Shown piece after piece: positions 48,704 to 59,257 of a stretch of 64,000 nt of DNA (positions within the stretch are counted from its first letter, which is position 1; the number at the start of each line of letters is the position of its first letter). Under the pieces are notes generated by a model that was not told the DNA's origin, ran no database searches, and saw only the letters and a program-made list of their open reading frames with translations. The DNA lies in assembly GCA_902615845.1 (NCBI GenBank), contig CACMQS010000007.1:1-64000 (forward strand), read 5' to 3'. The translations under genes were made by a program, and so were the position numbers. The DNA is from an uncultured Alphaproteobacteria bacterium (GTDB lineage: Bacteria; Pseudomonadota; Alphaproteobacteria; HIMB59; GCA-002718135).

Positions 48704-49638
48704 ATTTCTGACGTTATATTTAAATATTTTTCTTTTCTAATTTGAACTAGTTCCTTTATTGAAATTTGTTTAAGCTCTTTAATAATACTAATAATCTTTT
48801 CTTTTATTATTTCAGCTTGTTTTTTTGGATGTCTATGAGCTCCTCCATATGGTTCTGGAATTATATCATCTATAATTTTAAAATTTTTGCAATCAGCAGA
48901 TGTTAATTTTAAAGTTTTTGCAGCCTCTTGAGAATATTGAGTATTTCTCCATAAAATAGATGCACAACCCTCAGGAGAAATAACTGAATATATTGAATGT
49001 TCTAACATTAAAACTCTATCTGAAGTTGCTATTCCTATAGCTCCACCAGAACCTCCTTCTCCAATTATTATTGAAATTGTAGGAATCTTAGTTTTTAAAA
49101 ATTGAAGTATTGATGAAGCTATAGACTCTGATTGACCTCTTTCTTCAGCATCTTTTCCTGGAAATGCTCCTGCAGTATCTACAAATGATATTAAAGGTAA
49201 TTTAAATTTTTCTGCTAGTTTTAACAATCTTTGAACTTTTCTATACCCTTCCGGCTTAGCCATACCAAAATTATGCTTAATTCTCGTTTCCATAGTGTTT
49301 CCTTTTTCTGTTCCAATAAAAAAAACAGAATTACCATCAATTTCTGCTAATCCTCCCACTATTGCATGATCATCAGCATATTTTTTATCTCCGTGTAAAA
49401 GTACTATATTTTTAAATATGCTTTGTATGTAATCTAAAGTATGAGGTCTTTCACCATGTCGTGATACTTGAACTTTTTGCCATGGATCTAAATTAGAATA
49501 AATTTTTTTATAAAGTTCATCTTTTTCTTTTTTTAATTTTTTAATCTTATCAAAGTTTAATTCCTCGTTATTTTTAAGTTGATTCAATAAAATTTCTATT
49601 TTTTCTACTTCATTTTCAAATTCAAAATATTTTATCAT
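48700..49638 (-). CDS. accA: Acetyl-CoA carboxylase carboxyltransferase subunit alpha
   Basis: Part of the enzyme that makes malonyl-CoA for fatty acids. The 312-residue protein has the family N-terminal coiled segment, then [37 protein letters not shown] and the [11 protein letters not shown] oxyanion region. Its ATG overlaps the stop of the upstream envelope-protein gene (ATGA), so translation is probably coupled. Confidence 0.97.
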   Translation of the reverse strand: MIKYFEFENEVEKIEILLNQLKNNEELNFDKIKKLKKEKDELYKKIYSNLDPWQKVQVSRHGERPHTLDYIQSIFKNIVLLHGDKKYADDHAIVGGLAEIDGNSVFFIGTEKGNTMETRIKHNFGMAKPEGYRKVQRLLKLAEKFKLPLISFVDTAGAFPGKDAEERGQSESIASSILQFLKTKIPTISIIIGEGGSGGAIGIATSDRVLMLEHSIYSVISPEGCASILWRNTQYSQEAAKTLKLTSADCKNFKIIDDIIPEPYGGAHRHPKKQAEIIKEKIISIIKELKQISIKELVQIRKEKYLNITSEI

Positions 49639-51395
49639 ATAATAAATTTATAATTTTTTAATACCTCTAAAATTATGTTTCTGAATAGAACGCCTTCGTT
49701 ATATTTTAAGTATCCGTTAAGTATAAGTTTAAGATGTTCTGGATGAATACTGTTCCATTCTTTATTATTTAATGATATCAAAGAATAAATAAGGAATTTT
49801 TCATCATTATTTTCATTAACGCTATTTTGTATCTGATTTAAAAGAAAAACTGACGGCATATTTCTATCATCAAAAATTTTATCCAAATTTATATTTGTAT
49901 TAGAATTTATTTCCAAATTCATTACAGCTTTTAGAATAAATAATAATTCAGCATTTTTATTATTTTCATTGTCTGTATAATTATTTAAAGTTATGTTTAT
50001 AGAGTTTATAAATGTATCTAAATCATTGGAAGAATATAAGTCTATTAAAATTCTAGTGTAAATACTTTTGGAATCAATTTGTTTTGCATTTTCATACAAT
50101 TCGATCCACTGTAATGCTGACTCATAATTTTTATTAAAAACATGTGCGGAAGCTATTTGTGGTCCATATATTATATTTTCTGAATTAGCTTGAATAGAAC
50201 TCAACATATTATTTGATAATTTATATGCAATTTCTTCTAAATTGTTTTTTTTAGCATAATCCCAAAATTGTATTAAGACATTTAATCTATCGTTTGGAAA
50301 AATTTGAATGTTTACTAACTGAAATAAAAAGGCCATGCTCAATTCATTATTATTTGAAAATGAAACTAATGTTTCTTTTGGATTATTTAATTGATTGGAA
50401 TTAAAATCTGCTGACATATACAAAGCAGCCAAACTATCTACTGTAATTAAATTTTCTAAAAAGCTTTCATTAGCAGCCTTGATTCTTAAATCGATTGGTG
50501 AAGCTTGATTTAAAATTATTGGAATAGATAGATTTTTTTTATCAAGTTCATAAAATTCATGCGAAAAAGGTAGTTCAGCAATTCTAGTCATAGCACTATA
50601 CAAAAAAATTAATTCTGAATTAATCTCAAGATTTTTATTTTCTTTATCATTATTAATTTGATCTGATGAATTGGATATTAATAAATATAAGTTTTGAAAA
50701 TAATTATCTAAATTGGTTTCTGTTTCTATCAAGATAGAATTTAATAAGTTGGCTTCTGACTTATTATCATTTAAAATTAAACAGAATATATCCACTTTTT
50801 CTAAAAAGAAATTATCTAATTTTATGTTTGGATTTAATTCTTCTTTAAAGTTGCAAGCTTCGTTTAATTGAAAAGTTGATAAAAGATAATTTAATTTAAT
50901 ACTAGTATAGAAATTTAAATTTGAATCTTCATTAATTTTAAATCTTTCAGTTAATTCATATGATTTATTAATTTGCCCAATAGATTTAAAGTAATTAATA
51001 ATTAAGAAAAAAATTTCATTATCTTGTTCGTTTTCTATATTTAATTGAAGATTTTCTAAAACTTTAATTATTTCGCTTTGCAAAGTTCTGGAATTTATTT
51101 TTTTTAGGTTGTCAAAATAATTTATTAGATCATTTGTTTCATTATTAAATAAAAAATTACTTTTTTTCATTTCAATTTGACTTACATCTACTTCATTAAT
51201 TTCAACCTCATCTAAATCATTTGAACCCTCAACTATTTCTTCAACTTCGTTCTTTTCCTCAAGATTTTCTAAAACCAACTGGTCTAGGCTTTTACTTTCA
51301 TGTAAATTGATAACCTGTACTTCATTTTCTCCATCCTCATTTGCATAAATATATGTTGAAAATAAATATAATAAAATAATAAAAATAAATTTCAT
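49635..51395 (-). CDS. Secreted or periplasmic helical-repeat protein, unrecognised
   Basis: A 586-residue protein with a clear Sec signal peptide, cleaved after Tyr-Ile-Tyr-Ala near residue 18. The mature N-terminus is acidic and low complexity (about 20-75). The rest is a long series of alpha helices rich in Asn, Leu and Ser that reads like TPR or SEL1-type repeats, although no repeat consensus is sharp. No catalytic motif is seen. It starts with an ATGA overlap after a small membrane-protein gene and ends with an ATGA overlap into accA. Confidence 0.75.
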   Translation of the reverse strand: MKFIFIILLYLFSTYIYANEDGENEVQVINLHESKSLDQLVLENLEEKNEVEEIVEGSNDLDEVEINEVDVSQIEMKKSNFLFNNETNDLINYFDNLKKINSRTLQSEIIKVLENLQLNIENEQDNEIFFLIINYFKSIGQINKSYELTERFKINEDSNLNFYTSIKLNYLLSTFQLNEACNFKEELNPNIKLDNFFLEKVDIFCLILNDNKSEANLLNSILIETETNLDNYFQNLYLLISNSSDQINNDKENKNLEINSELIFLYSAMTRIAELPFSHEFYELDKKNLSIPIILNQASPIDLRIKAANESFLENLITVDSLAALYMSADFNSNQLNNPKETLVSFSNNNELSMAFLFQLVNIQIFPNDRLNVLIQFWDYAKKNNLEEIAYKLSNNMLSSIQANSENIIYGPQIASAHVFNKNYESALQWIELYENAKQIDSKSIYTRILIDLYSSNDLDTFINSINITLNNYTDNENNKNAELLFILKAVMNLEINSNTNINLDKIFDDRNMPSVFLLNQIQNSVNENNDEKFLIYSLISLNNKEWNSIHPEHLKLILNGYLKYNEGVLFRNIILEVLKNYKFII

Positions 51396-51520
51396 TTTAA
51401 ATTTAGAGAATATTGCTCAGTGATAATTGATGATGGTGAAGGAATTTCGATCATATACAGTAATCCGAAAACGATTATTGTTAGTATTGCAAAAAAATAT
51501 ATAATGTAACTGTTTTTCAT
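51392..51520 (-). CDS. Small single-pass membrane protein (42 residues)
   Basis: A short open reading frame encoding 42 residues. A single hydrophobic helix spans about residues 5-23 (IIYFFAILTIIVFGLLYMI), followed by a polar tail that ends SLNLK. Its TGA overlaps the ATG of the secreted-protein gene (ATGA), the same junction used between that gene and accA. This spacing is the main evidence that it is translated. I do not recognise the family; it could be a membrane anchor or partner for the downstream secreted protein. Confidence 0.55.
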   Translation of the reverse strand: MKNSYIIYFFAILTIIVFGLLYMIEIPSPSSIITEQYSLNLK

Positions 51521-51618
51521 ATATGTTTATAAGAGATGTCTAATATATGTTTTTACCATTTTTTTAAGTATTTTCTAATTTCAACAAAATTTTGTCAACA
51601 ATAAGAAATAGTTATAAT

Positions 51619-52155
51619 ATGATCCATCTAAATCAGCTTAAAAAGAAAAATATTTGTATTATGGGCCTTATGGGCTCTGGTAAATCAATTATTGGAAAAG
51701 ATTTAAGCAAATATCTAAATTTAAAATTTTATGACACTGATAAAGAAATTGAGAAAAAAACTAAAAAAAGTATAAATACAATTTTTAAAGAACATGGGGA
51801 ATCTTATTTCAGAGATATTGAAGAAAAAATATGTATTGATTTATTAAATTACAGCAATTGTGTAATTTCTTTAGGCGGTGGAAGTATAATAAATAAAAAA
51901 ATTAGAAGAGAAATTAATAAAAATTCCTACTCTATTTATTTACAAGTTAAAATAAACAATTTATTGGAAAGACTTAAATCATCAAAAAAAAGACCGTTAT
52001 TAAATAAAAATATTGATAATAGAGAAACACTAAAAAATCTCTATGATAAAAGACGAAAATTTTACGAAAATGCTGATTTTATTGTAGATAACGATAATAA
52101 TAAATTTCAAGTATTAGAAAAAATTAAATTAAACATTAATATAAATGCAAAATAA
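51619..52155 (+). CDS. aroK: Shikimate kinase
   Basis: Phosphorylates shikimate in aromatic amino acid synthesis. The Walker A motif GLMGSGKS sits near 16-23, followed by FYDTDKEIEKKTKKSI (shikimate-binding Asp), FRDIEEK and SLGGGSI. The ATG at 51619 gives 178 residues, normal for the family. A TTG at 51592 would add nine residues, but it coincides with a TTGTCA that could be a promoter element. The end overlaps aroB by 11 bases. Confidence 0.93.
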   Translation: MIHLNQLKKKNICIMGLMGSGKSIIGKDLSKYLNLKFYDTDKEIEKKTKKSINTIFKEHGESYFRDIEEKICIDLLNYSNCVISLGGGSIINKKIRREINKNSYSIYLQVKINNLLERLKSSKKRPLLNKNIDNRETLKNLYDKRRKFYENADFIVDNDNNKFQVLEKIKLNININAK

Positions 52156-53212
52156 ATTATTTATAAAAAATAAAAATTTAAAAACTGAAATAATAATTAA
52201 AAAAAATTATATTTCTAAATTTATTAAAGGTTTAGCAAATAAAAATGAAAAGGTATTTTGTATTATAGATTCAAAAGTTAAAAATAGTATTAAATTTACT
52301 AACCAAAAAAATGTAAAAATGTTTTCCATCAAATGTGGAGAAAAAATAAAAACTTTTGATAATTTTAAGAATCTCTCTGAAAAACTAATTAAAAATAATG
52401 TAAATAGAAGATCTATTATTGTTGCTATTGGAGGAGGCACATTAGGTGATTTAGTTGGATTTGTTGCTAGTACTATTTTAAGGGGTTTGGATTTTTTTCT
52501 TATCCCAACAACACTTTTATCTCAAGTGGACAGTTCTATTGGTGGTAAAAATGGAATTAATACAAATTTTGGTAAAAATTTACTTGGAACTTTCTATCAC
52601 CCTAAAAAAGTTCTTATAGATATTTCGATTTTAAGCAGTCTTCCAAAAAAGCAAATAAAATCAGGATATGCAGAGATAATCAAACATGCATTAATTAATG
52701 ATTATTCTTTTTTTTGCTGGTTGGAAAAAAATTCAAATAGTCTACTTAATTTAAATAAATCTTTTTTAGAAAAAGCAATTTATAAATCAATTAAAATTAA
52801 ACTTTTTTATGTAAATAAAGATGAAAAAGAATTTTTATTAAATCATAATTCTAGAGCTATGTTAAATTTTGGACATACAATTGGTCATGCAATTGAGAGT
52901 CATTACAATTTTAAAAAATATAATCATGGTGAATCAATATCTATAGGAATGATTACTGAAGCAAAGATATCAAATTATCTTGGATTGTTATCGTCTATTG
53001 AATTAGAAAGAATAATTATTCATTTTAAAAAATGTAGACTTAAAATTTCAGATAATATAATAAAGGATAAGGCATTGGTAAATAAACTGACAAAAGATAA
53101 AAAAAATTTCCTTAAGAATATTAATTTTTCACTAATTGATAAAATAGGTAGTTCAATTTTTTACAAAAAACTTGATAAGAATAAAGTTTATAAGATTTTA
53201 AAAAATATTTAA
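52145..53212 (+). CDS. aroB: 3-dehydroquinate synthase
   Basis: Second step of the shikimate pathway, NAD- and zinc-dependent. The 355-residue protein has the NAD motif AIGGGTLGDLVGFVAST, PTTLLSQVDSSIGGKNGIN, SGYAEIIKHALI with a zinc-binding Glu, and NFGHTIGHAIE. The start lies inside the end of aroK and the stop overlaps the CorC start by one base (TAATG), so three genes form one unit. Confidence 0.97.
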   Translation: MQNKLFIKNKNLKTEIIIKKNYISKFIKGLANKNEKVFCIIDSKVKNSIKFTNQKNVKMFSIKCGEKIKTFDNFKNLSEKLIKNNVNRRSIIVAIGGGTLGDLVGFVASTILRGLDFFLIPTTLLSQVDSSIGGKNGINTNFGKNLLGTFYHPKKVLIDISILSSLPKKQIKSGYAEIIKHALINDYSFFCWLEKNSNSLLNLNKSFLEKAIYKSIKIKLFYVNKDEKEFLLNHNSRAMLNFGHTIGHAIESHYNFKKYNHGESISIGMITEAKISNYLGLLSSIELERIIIHFKKCRLKISDNIIKDKALVNKLTKDKKNFLKNINFSLIDKIGSSIFYKKLDKNKVYKILKNI

Positions 53213-54459
53213 TGCCTAGTATATTTCTTCTTTTATTACTCATAATCCTGGTTATTCTCTCAGGTTTTTTATCGGGATCCGAAACTGCAATAACTGCAAC
53301 TTCAAAAGCGAGAATTTTATATAAGAAAAAAAAAGGAAGTAAAAGAGCGGAATATGTTCTTGAGCTTCTAGATAAAAAAGACAACGTAATATCCACTTTA
53401 CTACTATCAAATAACTTAGTTAATATTCTTGCATCTTCTTTAGCGACAGCATTTTTTTATGATATTTTTGGAGTAGAAGGTATATTTTATGCAACACTGA
53501 TAATGACGGTTGTAATAGTAATCTTTGCTGAAGTTCTACCTAAGACTTATGCGATTAATAGACCGAATAGAACTGCATTATTTATTTCTCCAATCATTTA
53601 TTATTTAAATAAAATTTTATTCATTTTTGTATTTTTTATTAATTTAATCGTGAGATTAATTTTTAGAAAAAATGATAATGATATAAAAAATAAAGATCTT
53701 CAGTCAGAGGAAGAATTAAAAGGGGTAATAGATCTTTATAAAACTTCTAATCCAGATTATGAACAAGAAAAAGATATGTTACACAGCATATTACAGTTAA
53801 ATGATATAACTGTTGAAGAAATTTTTACCCATCGAAAAAATATTTACTCGATTGATTCTTCTCTAAAAACAAGTGAAATAATAGATAAGATTAATAATTC
53901 TAGATATACTCGTATTCCATTTTGGAAAGACAATCCTGAAAATATTATTGGACTGTTAAATGTAAGAACCTTAAATATAGATTTAAAAAATCATAATGAA
54001 TCAAAAGAAATTATTTTTGATAAAATTTCTAATCCATGGTTTATTCCTGAAACAACAAACCTATTAGAACAATTAGTTGAATTTAAAAAAAGAAAAGAGC
54101 ATTTAGCTTTTGTAGTAGATGAATATGGTGAGTTACTTGGAATAATTACATTAGAGGATATAATTGAAGAAATCGTTGGTGAAATAGTCGATGAAATTGA
54201 TATTCCAGAGAATGATTTTAAACTTAATAATTATGGGAAAGTTATAATAAATGGAGAAAAAAACATTAGAGATTTATATAAAAGCTTTGATTTAGATCCA
54301 CCAGAAATAGAATCTTCAACTATTGCAGGATATATTTTAGATATATCGAAAAAAATACCATCTTATGGGGAGTCCTATAAAGATAATTATTTTAATTTTA
54401 AAATTTTATCTCATTCAAAAAAACAAATATCAAAAGTTGAAATATCTAAAATTAATTAA
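53212..54459 (+). CDS. CNNM/CorC (HlyC) family membrane protein with CBS domains
   Basis: A 415-residue protein. The N-terminal DUF21/CNNM domain has about three membrane helices and opens with LSGFLSGSETAITATSKARI. A pair of CBS domains follows (IFTHRKNIYSIDSSL and VVDEYGELLGIITLEDIIEEIVG). A C-terminal CorC_HlyC beta domain completes it. Related proteins are implicated in magnesium or divalent cation efflux. It is the third gene of the aroK-aroB operon, an arrangement common in alphaproteobacteria. Confidence 0.93.
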   Translation: MPSIFLLLLLIILVILSGFLSGSETAITATSKARILYKKKKGSKRAEYVLELLDKKDNVISTLLLSNNLVNILASSLATAFFYDIFGVEGIFYATLIMTVVIVIFAEVLPKTYAINRPNRTALFISPIIYYLNKILFIFVFFINLIVRLIFRKNDNDIKNKDLQSEEELKGVIDLYKTSNPDYEQEKDMLHSILQLNDITVEEIFTHRKNIYSIDSSLKTSEIIDKINNSRYTRIPFWKDNPENIIGLLNVRTLNIDLKNHNESKEIIFDKISNPWFIPETTNLLEQLVEFKKRKEHLAFVVDEYGELLGIITLEDIIEEIVGEIVDEIDIPENDFKLNNYGKVIINGEKNIRDLYKSFDLDPPEIESSTIAGYILDISKKIPSYGESYKDNYFNFKILSHSKKQISKVEISKIN

Positions 54460-54706
54460 TTTTTATCTCTAATGAATGAAGTCCACTTTTAAACTCATCT
54501 TCAAGTAAATTATTAATAATTCTGTGAATATTAAATCTATTTATGGGTATTTTATTTTTTTTTGTTAAAATAATTTTAATGTGTGTCTCATTATTGCCTG
54601 TAAAATTGTTATGTCCTTTATGTAAATTTGAATTATCAATAATTTCTAATAAAAAATTATTAAATTTTTTTGATAGGATTTTATCAATTCTTTGCTTACG
54701 ATTCAT
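54452..54706 (-). CDS. bolA: BolA family protein
   Basis: An 84-residue BolA-fold protein. Family marks are the N-terminal helix, then NSNLHKGHNNF with the conserved His, THIKIILTKKN, and the helix NRFNIHRIINNLLEDE that precedes the closing SGLHSLEIKI. BolA proteins pair with monothiol glutaredoxins in iron-sulfur trafficking. The gene is convergent with the CorC gene (eight-base overlap) and divergent from the J-domain protein gene. Confidence 0.93.
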   Translation of the reverse strand: MNRKQRIDKILSKKFNNFLLEIIDNSNLHKGHNNFTGNNETHIKIILTKKNKIPINRFNIHRIINNLLEDEFKSGLHSLEIKIN

Positions 54707-54729
54707 TATTTTTAAACTATATAATAGGT

Positions 54730-55317
54730 GTGGGTAAACATAAAATAGATATTAATAAAAATAGTCTTTCTTGGGAAAAAACTTTTTTTAGAAAATGTGA
54801 CAAGAATGATTGTAATAATGAAGGGAAGTTTAAAGCTCCAAAATCTAGAGTATTATTAAATCAGTATTATTTTTTTTGTATAGAGCATATTAAGGAATAC
54901 AATAAATCATGGGACTTTTATAAAGGATTATCAGTTAATGAAATTGAGAATTCAATGAGAGAGGATATTATTTGGAACAGACCATCATGGCCATTAAAAG
55001 GAAATTATCATAAAATAATGGATCAAATTAATAATTTTTTTAACGAAGAAATGAACGATTTGAATCCAAATGAAAAAGAGAACAATTACTTTAGAAATAA
55101 GCTAGTTGATGAAAATCTTACAAAAGAAGAAAGTAAAGCTTTATCATTATTTAATTTAAATCTACCATTAACATTGGATAAAATTAAAAAAACTTACAAA
55201 AAACTAGTGAAAATATTTCACCCTGATGTAAATGGTAACGATAAAAAAGCAGAAGAGAAGTTTAAGGAAATAAATAACTCATACAAAATACTTTTAAAAA
55301 AATTTAAAAATGACTGA
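54730..55317 (+). CDS. J-domain protein of the alphaproteobacterial cobS neighbourhood
   Basis: A 195-residue protein. The N-terminal half carries Cys-rich and Trp-rich wording of a family found beside cobS in many alphaproteobacteria (KAPKSRVLLNQYYFFCIEH, EYNKSWDFY and WNRPSWPL). The C-terminal J domain has His164-Pro-Asp166. The start is taken as GTG at 54730, because earlier in-frame TTG codons overlap the divergent bolA gene and add a stretch without homology. A TATAAT at 54720-54725 directly before the GTG hints at a leaderless mRNA. It probably delivers a client to DnaK. It overlaps cobS by eight bases. Confidence 0.88.
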   Translation: MGKHKIDINKNSLSWEKTFFRKCDKNDCNNEGKFKAPKSRVLLNQYYFFCIEHIKEYNKSWDFYKGLSVNEIENSMREDIIWNRPSWPLKGNYHKIMDQINNFFNEEMNDLNPNEKENNYFRNKLVDENLTKEESKALSLFNLNLPLTLDKIKKTYKKLVKIFHPDVNGNDKKAEEKFKEINNSYKILLKKFKND

Positions 55318-56293
55318 TAAAAAAAATATTGAAATATCCCCTAATATCAAAATTGATCCCAAAGAAATATTTGGAGTTTCCTGTGAGTTTGAGGTTTATA
55401 AGTTTAAAGAAAAAACTGAATACGTACCAGAAATAGATCAAACATATATTTTTGATCCAATGACAACTCTTTCAATACTTGCTGGTTTTTCTTCTAATAG
55501 AAGAGTTTTGATTCAAGGATACCATGGAACTGGTAAATCTACTCATATCGAACAAGTAGCAGCCAGACTTAATTGGCCATGTATTAGAATTAATTTAGAT
55601 AGTCACATCAGTAGGATAGATTTGATTGGCAAAGATGCTATCGTACTCAAAGATAATAAACAGGTGACAGAGTTTCAGGATGGTATACTTCCATGGTCAT
55701 ACAAAAATCCTGTAGCTTTAGTCTTTGATGAGTATGATGCTGGCAGACCTGATGTAATGTTTGTAATTCAACGTATTTTGGAGTCAGAAGGTAAATTAAC
55801 TCTACTGGATCAATCAAGAGTAATCAAACCTCACAAATTTTTTAGGTTGTTTGCTACTGCAAACACTGTTGGTCTTGGTGATACATCTGGTTTATATCAT
55901 GGTACTCAACAAATAAACCAAGGTCAAATGGATAGATGGAATATTGTATCAACCTTAAATTACCTTAGTAATGAGCAAGAAATAAATATTATCTTAAGTA
56001 AAGTAAAAAAACTTAATAATAAGGATAGCAAAGACATCGTTAAATGCATGGTAGCTACTGCAGATCTTTCTAGATCAGGATTCATTAATGGCGATATTTC
56101 AACTGTTATGAGCCCAAGAACTGTATTAACTTGGGCAGAAAATTATCTTCTATTCAATGATATAGAATATTCTTTTAAACTATCTTTTTTAAATAGATGT
56201 GATGAAATGGAGAGATCTATCTTACAGGAATATTTTCAAAGGTCATTTGGAATTGATATTACTGATGCTAAGGTAGCTAATGTCAAAGAATAG
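55310..56293 (+). CDS. cobS: CobS-like cobaltochelatase AAA ATPase subunit
   Basis: A 327-residue AAA+ MoxR-type ATPase. Walker A is GYHGTGKS at 70-77, Walker B is ALVFDEYD and sensor 1 ATANTVG; the long conserved block [21 protein letters not shown] is split around these. CobS with CobT drives cobalt insertion into hydrogenobyrinate diamide by CobN. The start overlaps the J-domain gene by eight bases and the end overlaps cobT by 14. No CobN is present in this window. Confidence 0.95.
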   Translation: MTDKKNIEISPNIKIDPKEIFGVSCEFEVYKFKEKTEYVPEIDQTYIFDPMTTLSILAGFSSNRRVLIQGYHGTGKSTHIEQVAARLNWPCIRINLDSHISRIDLIGKDAIVLKDNKQVTEFQDGILPWSYKNPVALVFDEYDAGRPDVMFVIQRILESEGKLTLLDQSRVIKPHKFFRLFATANTVGLGDTSGLYHGTQQINQGQMDRWNIVSTLNYLSNEQEINIILSKVKKLNNKDSKDIVKCMVATADLSRSGFINGDISTVMSPRTVLTWAENYLLFNDIEYSFKLSFLNRCDEMERSILQEYFQRSFGIDITDAKVANVKE

Positions 56294-58061
56294 CGAAATT
56301 ATTGAAGATTTTAAAAAGTCATTAAGTGCTACAATAAAATCAATAGGTAAAAAAGAAGATATAGAGATTAATTTTGTTAAAGAAAATCCTTCAATTATCG
56401 GTAACACTATAAATCTAACTGAACCAAAAATTGAAAATTTCAAAAATAATCTAGAATATTTAAGAGCTGAAGCGGACTCTTTTGCATTAGAGTTCAGATT
56501 ACATTCAAAAGACATACACCAAAACTTTTTAAATCAAGATGAGTTATCAAACGAAATAATTAATGTTTTGGAACAAGCACGAGTAGAAGCTATAGGTAGT
56601 AGTGAATTCAAGGGAATACAAAAAAATCTAAAGAATAAGTATATTAGAGATCTTAAAATTGGAAATACTAAAAAAGATCAAAATATATTAATTAAAGCAT
56701 TTAAAAACGTAGCATTTGAAGAAATTGTTGGCGTAGATTTAGGTGAAAATAATAGTAGTTTTAAAAATATTGTAAAAGAAAAATTAAAAAAAGATTATTC
56801 AAACTTTTTTATAGATTTAAAGAAATGTCTAAATGATCAGGAAAAATATACATCTACAATAGTTGAAAAACTAGATGAACTTGGATTGCTTAATAACAAT
56901 GTAAACAATACTCAGAACGAAGATATTAATCAAAATGATGAAGATCAAGATAATGAAAATGAAAATAATGATGAACAAAAAAATGATGAACAAACTGAGT
57001 CAAATATTGAAATGCAAACAAGTGAAACAACTGTTGAGCAGTCAGTTTCATTTGAAGAAAATGATGATATGGGAGAAGAAAGTGGTGATACTGATCTAGA
57101 TTATTTACCAGATAGAAAAATTTTAGAAAATTTAGAGAATTATAAAGTTTATGATTATAATTTTGATGAAATTATTAACGCTGAAGAACTTTGTGATATC
57201 AAAGAATTAGAGAAACTTAGACGAAATCTTGATCAACAAGTATTTTCTTTTCAACCATTAATTGTTAAAATTGCCAATAGACTGCAAAGAAAACTTTTAG
57301 CTCAGCAAAATCGTCATTGGGATTTTAATATGGAAGAGGGTTTTCTTGATACATCAAGATTAGCTAAAATTATTGCTAATCCAAATAATAAATTAAGCTA
57401 TAAAATAGAAAAGGAAGTTGAATTTAAAGATACTATTGTGAGTCTTCTAATTGATAATTCTGGTTCAATGAGAGGCAGACCAATTACGGTTGCAGCCCTT
57501 TGTTCAGACATTTTAGCAAAAACATTGGAAAGATGCTTAATTAAATCTGAAATATTAGGGTTTACAACCAAAGCTTGGAAAGGAGGTAACTCGAGAGAAA
57601 AATGGATCAAAAATGGAAAGCCTTCTAATCCAGGCAGGTTAAATGATCTAAGACATATTATCTATAAATCTGCAGACTCACCATGGAGGAGATCAAAGAA
57701 AAATTTGGGGCTATTATTGAAAGAGGGAATTTTAAAGGAAAATGTCGATGGAGAAGCTTTATCATGGGCATATAATAGATTGTCTTTTCGAAAGGAAAAA
57801 AGAAAAATTCTTATTGTTATAAGTGATGGCGCTCCAGTTGATGACTCAACACTTTCTGTAAATCCAGGTAATTATTTAGAAAAAAATTTGAGAGATATAA
57901 TTGGTGAAATTGAAAAAAAAGATGAAATTGAATTAATAGCTATAGGAATTGGACATGATGTTTCAAGATACTATAGTAAGGCTGTAACAATAATGGATGT
58001 CGATCAATTAGGCGAGGTATTACTAAATCAATTATCTACTACCTTTCATTTAGATAATTAA
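56280..58061 (+). CDS. cobT: CobT-like cobaltochelatase subunit with VWA domain
   Basis: A 593-residue protein with a helical N-terminal half, an Asp/Glu/Asn-rich linker at about 205-275, and a C-terminal VWA domain containing the metal-ion site Asp392-x-Ser394-x-Ser396 ([11 protein letters not shown]). CobT assembles with CobS into a two-ring chaperone for cobaltochelatase. The start overlaps cobS by 14 bases. In streamlined genomes lacking cobalamin synthesis this pair can persist, so its activity may not be B12 related. Confidence 0.95.
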   Translation: MSKNSEIIEDFKKSLSATIKSIGKKEDIEINFVKENPSIIGNTINLTEPKIENFKNNLEYLRAEADSFALEFRLHSKDIHQNFLNQDELSNEIINVLEQARVEAIGSSEFKGIQKNLKNKYIRDLKIGNTKKDQNILIKAFKNVAFEEIVGVDLGENNSSFKNIVKEKLKKDYSNFFIDLKKCLNDQEKYTSTIVEKLDELGLLNNNVNNTQNEDINQNDEDQDNENENNDEQKNDEQTESNIEMQTSETTVEQSVSFEENDDMGEESGDTDLDYLPDRKILENLENYKVYDYNFDEIINAEELCDIKELEKLRRNLDQQVFSFQPLIVKIANRLQRKLLAQQNRHWDFNMEEGFLDTSRLAKIIANPNNKLSYKIEKEVEFKDTIVSLLIDNSGSMRGRPITVAALCSDILAKTLERCLIKSEILGFTTKAWKGGNSREKWIKNGKPSNPGRLNDLRHIIYKSADSPWRRSKKNLGLLLKEGILKENVDGEALSWAYNRLSFRKEKRKILIVISDGAPVDDSTLSVNPGNYLEKNLRDIIGEIEKKDEIELIAIGIGHDVSRYYSKAVTIMDVDQLGEVLLNQLSTTFHLDN

Positions 58062-59257
58062 GAATTTAACCATTTCTTTTTTGCATTATCAAAATCATTG
58101 TTATCAATTGATCTTCTAACTTCTTTCATAAGATTATTCATAAAATATATATTGTGATTAGTAAGCAGTTGTAATCCTAGTAATTCTTGTGCAGAAAAAA
58201 GATGATATAAATATGCCAGTGTAAAGTTCTTACAAGTATAGCAATTACATTCATTATCTATTGGGTTTAAATTATTTTTATATTTAACATTTTTTAAGTT
58301 TATCTTTCCCTGTTTACCTTTTACTAAAGCTGATCCATGTCTAGCAATTCTTGTTGGGCTTACACAATCAAATGTATCAATTCCATCTGCAACAAAGTCC
58401 CATATATCCTTTGGATCGCCAATACCTAGCAAATGTACTGGACGAGTATTATCTAATTTAGAAGAAGTAAAATGAACTATATCTTTCATTTCATCTTTAT
58501 TTGATCCTAAACTACCACCAATAGCAATCCCAAAAGTGTTGATTTTTTTTGTATTAAATTCAATACTTTCTTCTCTTAAATCTCTGTAAATCCCTCCTTG
58601 AATAATACCATACATTTCTTGTCTACCAGCTGAGCCATTTTTAGGATTATAATTAAGTTTAGAGTTAAATGCATTAATTGATCTTAAAGACCATCTATGA
58701 CTTCTCAACATTGAATCAGATGTATATTTTTTATCTACATTATATGGAGTACATTCATCAAAAACTAAGATGAAATCTGCTCCAAGATTTCTTTGAACCT
58801 CTATTGATTTTTCAGGAGATAAAATATGAGTAGAACCATCTATATAAGACTTGAATAATGCACCTTCTTCATTCAAATTTATTAGAGTTTTTTTATTTTT
58901 TGAATTTGTTTTTCGTCCTTTTATTTCATCAGCAACCGAGCCATGTCCAAGAGAAAAAATTTGAAATCCACCACTATCTGTTAAAATAGGCCCATCCCAA
59001 CCCGTAAATTTATGAAGACCTCCATGTTGAGCTATTAGTTCACTACCTGGTTGAAGCATCAAATGGTAAGTATTGGATAGTATAATCTGTGTATTATTTT
59101 TTTTAGCTTCAAGTGTAGTAAAAGATTTTAGTGCAGCTTTTGTTGCACAAAAAATAAATGCTGGGGTTTCAATATCACCGTGTGGTGTAGAAATTTTTCC
59201 TGTTCTTGCTTTATTATTTTTATTTGTTTTTTTAACTTTCCAAGAAAAGTTAGTCAT
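58058..59257 (-). CDS. tgt: tRNA-guanine transglycosylase (queuosine)
   Basis: Exchanges guanine 34 for a 7-deazaguanine precursor in tRNAs for Asp, Asn, His and Tyr. The 399-residue barrel carries [21 protein letters not shown] with the nucleophile region, GIAIGGSLG, and the zinc knuckle CNCYTCK with a following His. The ATG at 59257 is used because a TTG at 59272 adds five residues and extends further into the upstream transporter gene. It overlaps that gene by eight bases and is convergent with cobT. Confidence 0.97.
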   Translation of the reverse strand: MTNFSWKVKKTNKNNKARTGKISTPHGDIETPAFIFCATKAALKSFTTLEAKKNNTQIILSNTYHLMLQPGSELIAQHGGLHKFTGWDGPILTDSGGFQIFSLGHGSVADEIKGRKTNSKNKKTLINLNEEGALFKSYIDGSTHILSPEKSIEVQRNLGADFILVFDECTPYNVDKKYTSDSMLRSHRWSLRSINAFNSKLNYNPKNGSAGRQEMYGIIQGGIYRDLREESIEFNTKKINTFGIAIGGSLGSNKDEMKDIVHFTSSKLDNTRPVHLLGIGDPKDIWDFVADGIDTFDCVSPTRIARHGSALVKGKQGKINLKNVKYKNNLNPIDNECNCYTCKNFTLAYLYHLFSAQELLGLQLLTNHNIYFMNNLMKEVRRSIDNNDFDNAKKKWLNS

